The notes under the pieces: generated by a model | The model's database searches: none | What the model was told of the DNA's origin: nothing | Seen by the model: the letters and a program-made list of their open reading frames with translations, nothing else | Made by a program: the position numbers and the translations under genes | Part shown: positions 1-9,535 of the stretch, one piece after another | How the letters are laid out: the number at the start of each line of letters is the position of its first letter | Numbering within the stretch: the first letter of the stretch is position 1 | DNA from: Dillenia suffruticosa | Taxonomy: Eukaryota > Streptophyta > Magnoliopsida > Dilleniales > Dilleniaceae | Direction of reading: 5' to 3' | NCBI GenBank assembly: GCA_033439265.1 | Contig: JAVTVX010000020.1 | Span: 18,308,001-18,372,000, forward strand | Length of the DNA: 64,000 nt

Positions 1-25
1 GCGTGCCAAGAGGTACAGGCCAAGA
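1..25. other. sequence left of the inverted-duplication breakpoint
   Basis: Too short to classify. It holds two copies of GCCAAGAGG and does not match the Mutator-like element that continues at the corresponding point of the other arm, so the duplication breakpoint lies at about position 26. Confidence 0.5.
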
Positions 26-215
26 GGAACGTGAAACCTATGGGGGATAGATTGCTATTTACCCTTCCATTTAAAAACCTCATGACTAATGCATGCTTAT
101 GATCATCTTGAACAATTGTGCACATTTCATGCTTATATCTCACCGAGATGAGCAGTCTATCCTTTTCAAACTTGTCGTAGTCTTACTTTTATGTGAAATG
201 TGTATACCTGGAGTG

Positions 216-233
216 TTGCCCTTTTTTTTTTTT
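216..233 (-). repeat. copy of the ultra-short A-tailed insertion found at 15343-15361
   Basis: A T-run followed by GATATAA sits between two copies of GAGTGTTGCCCTTT (also seen as AAGTGTTGCCCTTT). It is the duplicated counterpart of the insertion in the right arm, with a different homopolymer length. It must have been present before the inverted duplication. Confidence 0.6.
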
Positions 234-401
234 TTTTGATATAAGTGTTGCCCTTTCCCTTTTTTTTTTTGGGGGGGGGGGGCTTCTGTTTGGTTCTTTC
301 TATTTCACATACATAAAATTGTAGAGGTAGAATTTCATCCTTGAAAAACTCTTTACATTAGTGAGGTTTCCGTGTCTGATGGTGATTTCTTGTTATTGCA
401 G

Positions 402-680
402 AATATATGACCTCTGCATGAGTGATAATTCATCCTTCTTAGGAATGGAGCAGCTGCAACAATTTCCTCATTTACAGCAATGGCTTGGCCTTTCAGTGGC
501 CGGTACTGTAGAGCTTGGCCACATAGTAGAGTCGCCAGTTATCCGAACAGCTACTTCACTTGTTCCTTTGGGATGGACTGGTAATCCGGGTGAGAAGAAT
601 GGGGAACCTCTAAAAGTTGACATTACTGGTTTCGGTTTGCATCTTTGTACATTGGTTCATGCTCAAGTAAATGGTAACTG
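402..680 (+). pseudogene. duplicated copy of lipase-GTPase gene exon 10
   Basis: This 279-bp segment is flanked by the same TTATTGCAG acceptor and GTATCATAC donor as exon 10 of the large minus-strand gene, and its frame is open. The product is the middle-region segment that includes the residues [17 protein letters not shown]. One visible change in the exon turns the IYELC of the source into IYDLC. No neighbouring exons of the gene accompany it, so it cannot make the protein. If transcribed it would be antisense-complementary to the parent pre-mRNA. The alternative, an assembly artefact, is discussed in the findings. Confidence 0.85.
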
Positions 681-1880
681 GTATCATACTCTCCCTCTAC
701 CAACTGATTCTTTTCTTTCAAGAGTGGGCTCCTTATATCGTAATTGATTAGTGTTATGAATTTACTTTGGTGAAGAGCTTTGATGTTTGGATAATTTTGT
801 GTGATTTTTTATATGTATCTGCCATTTTTAGGTAATTAGAACTTTTCTCTTGTTGGGTTTGACCAAGCAAGCGGGAATTAGCCTTACTTAACTATAGTTA
901 AAATTATAGGTTAGTCACTCCTACCTTAGTTCGAAGGTCACAACTTGTATGACAGTTGAACCAAGAAGAAAAAAAGAAAGACCGTCTGTTTGCGTCGAAA
1001 AAATACTAATTATCAAAGAGGTTTCAGGAAATGTCTTAGTTTGTCATGAGCAAAAGGTTCAGAAAGATAAATACTTTTTTAATCTGGAAACAAGAATGCC
1101 GTTAGAAGAAAGAGGAAAAAGTGGTATATTTGCTACTACCCTTGGAGTTGCAAAACGCACAATTAGTACAAAGTCAGGGAGCCATGTTCTTGTCTGGATA
1201 TTTCTTGGACATTACAATTTTCTACCAGTTACTAATCCCTTGCTGACTTGAAAGTGAATCAAGAGATGGGGAGGGATGTCCACACCAATTGTGTTTGATC
1301 ATGATTTTTTATGAGGGAAGGGGAAGGGTGTCCTTTTTTTCGGTTTTTTAGGGGGGGGGGCACAAGAGGGCAATCTTTCCTGGTCCTCTCCAGTCCTGAA
1401 TAAATTTTCCCTTTCTATCTCGCTAACCTTCAAAACAAACAAGACGGTATGACTTCAACTTTCCCCCTCCCTCTTTTGACTTGGGGTAATGAATTCAATC
1501 AAGAAGATGATTTGTTCTCTCCCCATCCAAAAAATGCCTAGATGAACGTGATTGTGTCTCAGCCTTCTCTCATTTTTTTTCTTCTTTTTTCTCCTCTCCC
1601 CCCAACGGCATAAGGAGGCTAGTTTTGTTTACCCATGGTTGAAAACTGCAATGAGTTCAAGCCCTTGAAACAAAGAATTGAGTATACACACCTTTTATCT
1701 TGTGAACATGCATTGGTTCGGATCAATTGTTGATTGTTGAATTATTCATGCCTCTTGTGAATTATGTACTGCTTAACTCTCAGAGGAAGGAATATATCTT
1801 TCCTTATGGCTCTGTACCTCTTGGAAAACAAGGAAGACCACTGACCCTGGGCATTGGAGATACATTTACGCTGCACTACA

Positions 1881-3444
1881 ACGTGATGGTATTTTCGTGC
1901 GTGCTGTTGTGGGAGAGCAGGCCCTCGTAGGCGAAGGCCCACCTACTGTATTTACGTCATAATACACACCCTCAGGCCTCAGCCCCACCCCCCCCAAGAA
2001 AAATGGAAAAGAAAAAAAATAAAATCCGAATTCCTGGTGCAAGAGAAAAGGGACTCCTCTGGTAAACATGCGGGCGGCTTGGAACCGAACTGTAACGGTT
2101 CCGGTTTAGCCCAAAAAATGAAATTGAAATCGATGTAACAATTCAGGAAGAATAAAACAGTTTCAGCTTTAGTTTTTTATTCTTTTTGTTTTATTTTATT
2201 TTTAATGGGGGTTTTTACTTTTAACATTTTTTATGATTTTTAAAATGATTTTTATGGTTCTTTAATTATTCAATTATGTATTTTAGTTTAATAATTATAA
2301 ATCAAAGCTAAATCAATTTTTGGAATTGAATTAGAACCGGTTTTATGGTTCCCGTTTGATTTTTCATAACTGGTTTTGGCTTCAAAACTGAATCAATGGG
2401 CACGTCCACCCTTTTGGGCAAAACAAAGTGCTCCTATAAAACCTCAAAATCATCGACCCTCTCATTCTGTGACTGTAGTAATAAAATATTAAATTTTTTT
2501 AATTAAGATTTTAATTTTGAGTTTTGAAAATATAAAAATAGTTATTGAGAGAATCGAATTAATTGAATTTTTAGTTATCAGTGTAAGTATGAAAAAAATA
2601 AAATAAAACTCCAAAATTCAATACTTTTTGAATGGAAGATGGTATGATATAAATGAGACTAAAATGCATCAACGTTGGGTTTGAGACAAAGCCCATTGGA
2701 GTGCGAAAGGAGAAGATGCTATTTTGTTTTTTTTTGGTGAAAAGGAGAAGATGCTATTCCAACTCCTCATCTGTTCCTAGAGGAACAACAAGTCAACTAG
2801 TGGTATGTGGCAGTGGAAATAGGGAAGTTAGGGTTGGGAAGAGCAGATATATGCTCTGTGAACAAGTCATCCTCATTACATTCACATATTCTGTATTTTA
2901 GGTCCAAACTTACGTCGGCTAATTTACTCCCAGCCCGATTCCCATATTTATATCACTTTTTTGAGACTTGATATGTGTAAAGCATGATTTCGAATTTATG
3001 CGAGAATTCTCAATTGTCACTCTTTGAGTGGTGTGGATAAAATATAGACTCAAAATTTGACAAAATTACTAAAAACTGAGTGTTGGATCTTATTTTGGAT
3101 GTTTAATTTCTAGTCCTAAGAATTAATATGAACAAAAAGCATACATTATGATCGGGATGGGGTTGCTTTGTCCTAAAATTTTAGTCTAGTCGATTGCCTT
3201 GGCAATCCTTCCCTAATTTCATAAAGCTGTTTGTGTTAAGAGGCCTATAATCGTCCACAGCTATCCGAAAGATTTAAGGTCCATTTATGTTCGAGTAAAC
3301 GGTGATGGAAACACTGTTGCAGCTTTTGATATGTTTGTTCCAAAAGTGAGCTCAATGATTGTTACACATAAGGGTCTGTTTAAACAAACGTCTTCTTCTG
3401 AGTATATATTTTTTGTGAACATTTACGGGTTGGAACATTGATCA
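1881..3444. other. intergenic; contains a hAT-like terminal fragment and one micro-insertion
   Basis: Positions 1881-2080 are a moderately GC-rich stretch with a C-run that I do not recognise. Positions 2085-2415 are AT-rich and framed by GGTTCC/GAACCGG blocks, ending in GGGCACGTCCACCC, which resembles the subterminal sequence of decayed non-autonomous hAT elements (low confidence). The rest is AT-rich and shows no supported gene apart from the ultra-short insertion at 2724-2740. Confidence 0.4.
2724..2740 (-). mobile_element. ultra-short A-tailed retroposon insertion (17 nt)
   Basis: The insert reads TTGTTTTTTTTTGGTGA and is flanked by perfect 18-bp direct repeats, AAAGGAGAAGATGCTATT, at 2706-2723 and 2741-2758. 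On the minus strand it is TCACC followed by an A-run. This is the structure expected from target-primed reverse transcription stopped almost at once after the poly(A) tail. Confidence 0.6.
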
Positions 3445-3457
3445 GAGAAAGCTAAAA

Positions 3458-3547
3458 AATGACCGAGTTATATCTCAACTCGCACTGTTTCCTTCCCTAA
3501 TGTCTCGTATTCGAATCTCTCCTATATATATTAAAAAAAAAAAAAAA
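3458..3547 (+). mobile_element. short tRNA-derived SINE-like element
   Basis: A 90-bp unit has a B-box-like GTATTCGAATCTC followed by a 15-nt A-run. The flanks GAGAAAGCTAAAA (3445-3457) and GAGGAAGCCAAAA (3548-3560) look like a 13-bp target duplication with two mismatches. The A box is weak. The alternative is a chance tRNA-like match beside a poly(A). Confidence 0.45.
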
Positions 3548-3560
3548 GAGGAAGCCAAAA

Positions 3561-4499
3561 TCAGGAGCGAATTAATGTGCTTAGTACAAGGTCAGGACTT
3601 TCTACTATTTTCCTAATCTAATATGGTTGATACTGGATTTGATTGAGAGACCTTGAAGCCTAAAAGCATGTTCAGTGGAAGACTTGCTAAACTTGTTCAA
3701 AGAAAAAGACTTGCACTTTGTCATTTTTCTCTTGACTTGCAATCACAAGTCACACCGCAGCCTAAAAGTCTTGTGCACTATTATTGCCTCAGACCGGACA
3801 TTGCCTGTTTGTCATGTAACTACTCCAATTTTTACATGAAAGTCAACTGGAAAGGCATCATTTGCCAAAATCAAGATAATGATAAAATGAGCTTTAAAGG
3901 AGGAAAAATTTGAGACGCGTCATGCATTTTCAATGACACTAATAACTTGCACTAAATTTAAATGCAATCCTATGGCCTCGACTACTTCCTTTATTTTACC
4001 CATCTAAAGAAGCAGCAGCAGAAAACTCTTAATCCTTTTTTTTTTGGCTTCTGGTTTTCAGGATTACGGAAATGGGTCCAGAAAGAGAGCAGTAAGAATG
4101 GTACCTGGATCTTCGAAGGCATGGAACTGTGAGACACAGTCTTTAGCCTTGCATTCGACCTAATGGTTCTCTTTGCCACAGGCCTCGCTGATGTCAAAGA
4201 AATCATGCATTCCTTCCCAAAAAGTTATGGCAAAGCAAACTGCTAAGAGATTTGGCAGGGAAAACTAATACATGGACAGAGCTATGTTGACAAAGGAGAG
4301 TATGATTTTAACTCCGAGAAAGACTGAAATATGCATGACTGAAGCATCAACATTGCAACCAACTTACAGGTGTACATACGTGTATATAAAGATTAGAGTG
4401 AAGAGAACATGTACAACTTAAAATGTAAGACACCATAAATTTGTTCATTCATTTATAATAATAAGAACCAAGCTTGGCAGGACTAAAATCACATGATTT
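3561..4499. other. intergenic, downstream of the DUF26 gene
   Basis: No supported gene. Positions 3690-3860 resemble 6740-6910 on the other side of the DUF26 gene. Shared pieces are a TTTTTCTCTTGACTTGCAA-like block, AGTCTTGTGCAC, and an AAAGGCATC block. This suggests a diverged duplication flanking the gene. Confidence 0.4.
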
Positions 4500-5264
4500 T
4501 CATGGTTTTACAAGTACCTTATAAACAGAAGTACTAGCAGAGGTGTTCTGTTGATCCAGAGGAAAGAAAAAAGGATACAGCTCATACCTAACATAACAAC
4601 TACTATATAGTGCGCGACATCCCTTGCGATCTGGACAAAAAGAAGGAAAATTACCAACAGCTATGGCAGTGCACTGAGCGCAGGACAGTGGTGGTAGATC
4701 TCTAGTGCATTGAGCCAATGCATAGAGCGTTAAGAAGGGTGACAGTTGGGTCTCTCCTTTTCCAAGCCCTTTATTTGCAGGCTTGGTGGCCTCTGATTCT
4801 ACATCATCCAGTAGAGACCCTAGTTTCTCGTTGAAGGTTTTCGGGTCTGTCACATTCTCAACATTGATATAGAAGAGACCAATGGTTGTGTCAACTTGAC
4901 CAGTGAAATCTTTTGTGTCATATCTTAGAAAGCAATAGTCATACCAAATTCTCGCATCGTCTTGTGTTGGACAACGGTCACGGATTTGCTTTGCTGCGTC
5001 TTGTATGCAGCTAGTGCAATCCTTTTTATCCACATCTCCTCTGCACTGTGCCAATCCGTAGACCTTCTCATCGCCTTTGCCAAAGGATGTTGCGACATAG
5101 CCATCTTGTGGAGCTTTTGATACTAACTCAGCCAACAAATGATCAATATTGGCTGATAATTTGGCTCCAACAACTACGTTATTATTGCAGACATTCCATA
5201 ATGGGTCATCTGCAATGCAATTGCGCAGTAAGAGGAGGAAAAGCAGAAAATAGAAAAAACTCAT
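4500..5264 (-). CDS. cysteine-rich repeat secretory protein with two DUF26 (Gnk2/stress-antifungal) domains
   Basis: Intronless, 254 residues, starting at the ATG at 5262-5264 and ending in TGA at 4500-4502. An upstream in-frame extension exists, but I chose this Met because it is followed directly by a signal peptide (residues 1-18, a Phe/Leu-rich core). Two DUF26 domains follow, each with the diagnostic C-x8-C-x2-C: Cys74/83/86 (CRGDVDKKDCTSC) and Cys186/195/198 (CTRDLPPLSCAQC). Likely N-glycosylation sites are NVT at 137 and NTS at 240. There is no transmembrane or kinase domain, so it belongs to the secreted CRRSP type rather than the receptor-kinase (CRK) or plasmodesmal (PDLP) types. 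Known members act in the apoplast; ginkbilobin binds mannose and inhibits fungi. The exact ligand here is unknown. Length fits the family's usual size of about 250 residues. Confidence 0.93.
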   Translation of the reverse strand: MSFFYFLLFLLLLRNCIADDPLWNVCNNNVVVGAKLSANIDHLLAELVSKAPQDGYVATSFGKGDEKVYGLAQCRGDVDKKDCTSCIQDAAKQIRDRCPTQDDARIWYDYCFLRYDTKDFTGQVDTTIGLFYINVENVTDPKTFNEKLGSLLDDVESEATKPANKGLGKGETQLSPFLTLYALAQCTRDLPPLSCAQCTAIAVGNFPSFCPDRKGCRALYSSCYVRYELYPFFFPLDQQNTSASTSVYKVLVKP

Positions 5265-5320
5265 GTGGATGTGTGTTTTTTGGCTCAGTAGTGGGTTCTC
5301 TTTGAAGACTTTTGCTTCTA

Positions 5321-5330
5321 ATATATTGTA
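5321..5330 (-). promoter_or_regulatory. possible TATA box of the DUF26 gene
   Basis: On the minus strand this reads TACAATATAT, about 57 nt upstream of the chosen ATG. That spacing is short but possible for a plant gene with a brief 5' leader. It is a sequence match only. Confidence 0.3.
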
Positions 5331-6902
5331 AAAAGCTGGAATAGTAGTGGATGTGGGGATATCTAAGCAGACTTTCTTGACAATTGTGTGCAAATTGGAG
5401 GGTTGAAAGGAACTGTCGTTCACAGATATTTCTCCTTGACACCTCATAAACACATTCCAAACCTAAAATGGAGATTTTTCCATCTTCACAGGTGGAAGGT
5501 AAAGGGAACTTATTTCTGTCACCATATACTAGGTTTATCTTATCCGCTCTTTGGAGAGAACTAAACCAAAAGAGACAATTACCGCGAGTGATTGGGAAAG
5601 CATTTTTCCCTAGTATGGAGAAATTATCCAATAAAACGGGAACATGCTCACAGTTAATTGTTTGGATTTGTGTAGGTACTTGGAAACTTGTCCTGCCAAA
5701 AAGTTTGTCTTAAGTTCGCAAGAAGCATGAACAAAAATATGCAATTTGCTGTGGGAATTGTGTTGCAGGACAGAAGCATAGAGTAAACAAAACACATACC
5801 GCGTAAAAGAGTTATCATCTTCGATTGTTTGTCAATTCACTAGAATCTTTCACTTGGATATCTGAGTCATTGAGAAAAAACAATTGAACTCTATTAGTAC
5901 ACATGTTTTCCGACAACTAACTACATCGTACCCAACCTTTTTTTTTATGTGGTCAAAATGAATAAAATTTTCTCAAAAAAAGATATTTGGTATATCATAA
6001 AGCAGTTATAATTCTTTGTAACAAAAAGATATTTTTATCCTTACTCATAATTAGTGAAGGGTAAGGCAGATTATTGATATTGAAATATTATTTTTCTTTT
6101 GTTGCATAAGAGTCACGAAAATCGCGAAAATATACCTATCCACAAAAGTTCGAACACTAAACCTTAGGGAATATATTTGAACAGTAGCTTTTTACTACTC
6201 GAGAATCCCTACAAGGACGATATTGAAATATCATTAACTTACATAAAAAGATATTTAATAAAAATCTTAGCGATTCTAGCCAGCCCTCTCTTCTCATTCA
6301 CATAGGAAGATCAAAGTCATGTCTGCAATGATAAATTGGCATTTCTTTTCGGATATCCCTCGCACAAAGTTGTTTCTTTGCATGCCCTTTTTTTGTTTGG
6401 GGGGGGGGGAGGAGAAGGTCTTAGAGGAAGGCCATGCATCTTTTTCGTTTATTTCTGTTAGAAATGTCAGAGACAATTAGGGTAAAATTTTACAGCGTGT
6501 GTAGCATTATTTCGCTTCTGTCATTATGGCAAAGGGTTCCCATGGTTCTTCTTTTCTACCAATTCTCGTAACCCAATGGTTTTATCAACGAGTATTAGCT
6601 CTATTCCAACGTTTGCTGTCCTCTGTCACAAATATGCAGGAAACTGAAACTTGGAACCAGTAATTCTAACTATGGTGATTATGCATTTCTGTCTGCTGGA
6701 TGTCCGAATATTCCATTTCTTGTACTGCTTCTAGAAATTACTGGAGAAAAGCGTGCTAAAAGTCTAAATGACAACTTTTCTTGTTCACTTGACTTACAAA
6801 TCGTTTGAATAGTCTTGTGCACCATTGTGCCTCAATACGCGGTTTCTTTTACTCCTAATTGGAGTCTATTTTTCATGGTATTACTCCAAAAACTTGTAAT
6901 TG

Positions 6903-7021
6903 AAGGCATCTTTATCGAGTGGAGTTGAACACCTTCAAGCTAATGGTGAAACGTCCATTAAAAGGAGGCATCTTCATTGAGTGGAATTTGAACACTTTCA
7001 AGCTAGATGGAACATCCACTG
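6903..7021. repeat. two-copy tandem duplication of about 58 bp
   Basis: The first unit begins GAAGGCATCTTTATCGAGTG and the second GAGGCATCTTCATTGAGTGG. Both continue through an AACACCTTCAAGCTA-type block and an AACATCCA-type block. They differ by several substitutions and small gaps. Confidence 0.6.
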
Positions 7022-7623
7022 GTTGTGATGGGGTGGGGTATTCTCGGGTGGTGCGTATATCTTAGCATAGCAGACTTTCTCGACACATTGGCTCCTTCGT
7101 ATCATGTGCAAAGTGGATAAATCAAGCACCAGATGGATATTTTCCTATTAATGGTATAAAGGAAAACTAGTATGAATTTTTTCCACCACTCGTACGCATT
7201 GGATTATCATATCTCCTGTTTGGAATGCAGAAAACTAGGGATATGATTTGGGATGTCGTTGCTTTGAGGTGATATTGTTGTGAAAAAAAGTTGGAATCGT
7301 GGGCAATCCTACTGATATATTTGTCCAAAGCTTCAATTAGTCAAGAATAATTAGCATTATTAGGACGCGGTTGGTTAATGAATATTTGTTTGAGATTTGT
7401 GCTTTTGGGGTTTTGTGGAAGTGAAGCTTTATTTGCTAGTTTGTCATGAGCGAGGGAAGAGATTAATTAGACTTTAAAGCCCAATTATCTCCCCATGAAT
7501 ACAAATTTTCATATTACCTGAAAGTAAATCCCTATGCTTCTGATTTTGCCATAAGCAAATGTACTTTTGTCAGATCACTAGGCATTACGTCTAAAATCCA
7601 AGTATTATAAGAAGAGTACCAAC

Positions 7624-7648
7624 ATTTACCAAAAAAAATAAATAAATG
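7624..7648 (+). mobile_element. ultra-short A-tailed retroposon insertion (25 nt)
   Basis: The insert is ATTTACC followed by an A8 run and TAAATAAATG. It is flanked by perfect 14-bp direct repeats, AGAAGAGTACCAAC, at 7610-7623 and 7649-7662. The joint between body and tail is ACC-A(n), as in SINEs of this window. Confidence 0.6.
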
Positions 7649-8165
7649 AGAAGAGTACCAACTTTAATAGTACACGCGTTTTGTAAGGACCAAAATCATG
7701 GAGATACAGAGTAACACACTAATCTTTGTGGACAACAGTATGTTAAGATTGAGGAAATGGTGTGAGTTTTAGTTAGTAAAATCTAACCTAAACCCAATCT
7801 GTTCAGCAGTAGATGGCCAAAAGTGCTTTACAGGGACATAAAAGACTAGTGTAGCTCAATTATCCTTCATTTGAAAAAAATTAGTGGTCAAAAAAAAAAA
7901 AAAAAAAACCAAACCTTCAACAAAATCTAACCATCCCCAAGTGAGAAAAATCAAGACCAATTGTGGTAGATCGAAACTTTGTTTCAAATATGCCTAAAGC
8001 TTTCTGTTGCTTTGTAGGTAAGATAGTTTGAAGAGGGTTTTTAGTGGAAGCTCTGCATTTTATCTCCCCAAATTCAAATTTCGCTTCCACTTTGTATGCA
8101 TATTATTTCAGCTTTTCATTATGACAAAAGGGTGGATCCCAGGTATTCCAGAAATGTGATACTGC

Positions 8166-8397
8166 ACTAACGTAGGTTGACTCAACTGGATGTGAGATTG
8201 AATTCCCTTAAACATGATCGAGATTCGACTCCCGTTGGGAGCATCGAGCCCTCATGTGTATGGAGCGTTCCCTGTTGGGAGACCCGCCCTCCGAAAAGGA
8301 ACTATTACAACTGTCGGTCCAGATTGATCGAGACGAAACCCCGGATACCGGGCGATGTCGAAGACATGGTACAAAAAAAGAAAAAAGATAGAAAGAA
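8166..8397 (+). mobile_element. tRNA-derived SINE with target-site duplication
   Basis: A 232-bp element. Its head has an A-box-like CAACTGGATGTGAG and, about 35 nt later, a B-box-like GAGATTCGACTCC, as in a pol III promoter. A GC-rich unrelated body follows, and it ends in GAAGACATGGTAC plus an impure A-tail. The flanks AGAAATGTGATACTGC (8150-8165) and AGAAATGTGATGCTGC (8398-8413) form a 16-bp target duplication with one mismatch. The single mismatch suggests a fairly young insertion. A 76-codon open frame crossing it is coincidental. Confidence 0.8.
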
Positions 8398-8413
8398 AGA
8401 AATGTGATGCTGC

Positions 8414-9346
8414 TGCTTCTTTGTTAACATTCTTCTTGCCTAGTTGTCCGAGATAATAGGTATAGGTATAGGTATAGCTTGACTTTGACTATTGTGGCCC
8501 TAGATTGCCACCACAAATAAATGGAAAAACCCGAACTTGGAACGAATAGTTCGACAATGGTCATATTGCATGCGGTCATTGAGGTCACTAGTCATTCTAA
8601 ATCTAAATTCAGCCATCTAATATTATACACACAGCCTTACTCCATTTAAGATAACTAAAACTTGAGGATTGACAACTAGAAACGGTGGAAAAGCCTGGGT
8701 CAGTATTAGTAGTCTAAACCTTGGAAAAAGGGGGTTCACCTTATTATGATGCCTGTTAATTTGTTCTGCAATTCATTTGATTAGAAGTCACACCAAGTGC
8801 CAGACCTAGTGCTGCAAAATCTTTTGAATCCAATGAAGTTTTAGGCATTAAATTCATCAGGATGGCCTATCACATGTGGAATGGCATTTTCCAATAGTTC
8901 ATCCTAAAGATGGTTTTGGATATGAGGACTCCCATATCCAAACAGGCATTATCCTCAAGAATTGACCAGAATATTCCCAACTAGACATTAATAATTTTAT
9001 TTTTTTCTGGGTCAGTCAAAACAGATTCATTCCTTTATGTTGGAAATTATTCCTTCCCAGTGGGAAATTATTCTTTCCCGTCTTCAGAGTAACATGCCAA
9101 CCCTAATCTAACTTCATATATATTAAAACTGTGGGAAAGATGGAATACGCAAATTTGACCATGCATAAATTGAATATTCATGATACATAGAAGGTGCACC
9201 TTTTTGCTTATAATAAACTTTAATGTGAAAACTTGTGCATGAAGTAGATATTGACTACTATGAACCTATAAATCCAGAGTGGCACGGGTACCTGAATTTA
9301 CAGCTGAGAAGTACACCTCATCCTAACAAAACAAAATTTCTGATTT
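8414..9346. other. intergenic, 3' flank of the lipase-GTPase gene
   Basis: No gene seen. It includes a short TATAGG tandem at about 8457-8476. Possible 3'-processing signals for the minus-strand gene, including ATTAAA near 9217-9222 on that strand, lie in the last 250 bp. Confidence 0.4.
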
Positions 9347-9535
9347 TCAAGGTTTTCTCAACGCGGATGCAGCACCCATGACAACTGCCAAAACAATGCC
9401 TAGACCAGCACCAAGGGAGGCTCCAACCGCAGCAGCAGTCATAGAGCTAGTCTTGGCCTGAGAATCTCTATCAGCATCTACTCTCATTGCATGCTCTAGT
9501 GCCAACTCCAACAAGAGCCTATCATGAGCAAATTC
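9347..9535 (-). CDS. lipase-GTPase gene, exon 14 (C-terminal membrane segment)
   Basis: Starts [20 protein letters not shown] and ends in a Gly/Ala/Val-rich hydrophobic stretch followed by ALRKP and TGA at 9347-9349. The glycine-rich segment with a basic end is consistent with a tail anchor or membrane-inserting helix. Confidence 0.9.
   Translation of the reverse strand, partial: EFAHDRLLLELALEHAMRVDADRDSQAKTSSMTAAAVGASLGAGLGIVLAVVMGAASALRKP

Larger units (their letters stand above)
26..1880 (+). repeat. left arm of a 1.85-kb near-identical inverted duplication
   Basis: The plus strand here matches the minus strand of 13710-15560 almost base for base. I counted about eight substitutions plus length changes in the T and G homopolymer runs, so identity is about 99.5%. 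The arm contains, in order, 39 bp of Mutator-like terminal repeat, that element's 9-bp target duplication, intron 9 sequence, a complete copy of lipase-gene exon 10 and about 1.2 kb of intron 10. It ends abruptly at 1880, where the other arm continues as normal intron. It is therefore the derived copy, and the arm inside the gene is the source. Confidence 0.95.
5331..8149. other. intergenic, upstream of the DUF26 gene
   Basis: No supported gene. It holds a G-run at 6401-6410, the region at 6740-6910 similar to 3690-3860, a tandem duplication at 6903-7021, an ultra-short insertion at 7624-7648 and an 18-nt A-run near 7890-7908. Confidence 0.45.

Noticed and set aside
5206-5631. 141-codon minus-strand frame overlapping the DUF26 gene start
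   Set aside because: It overlaps the signal-peptide region in another frame and has no family features; the DUF26 frame explains the sequence.
8177-8407. 76-codon open frame
   Set aside because: It lies inside a SINE with clear ends and target duplication.
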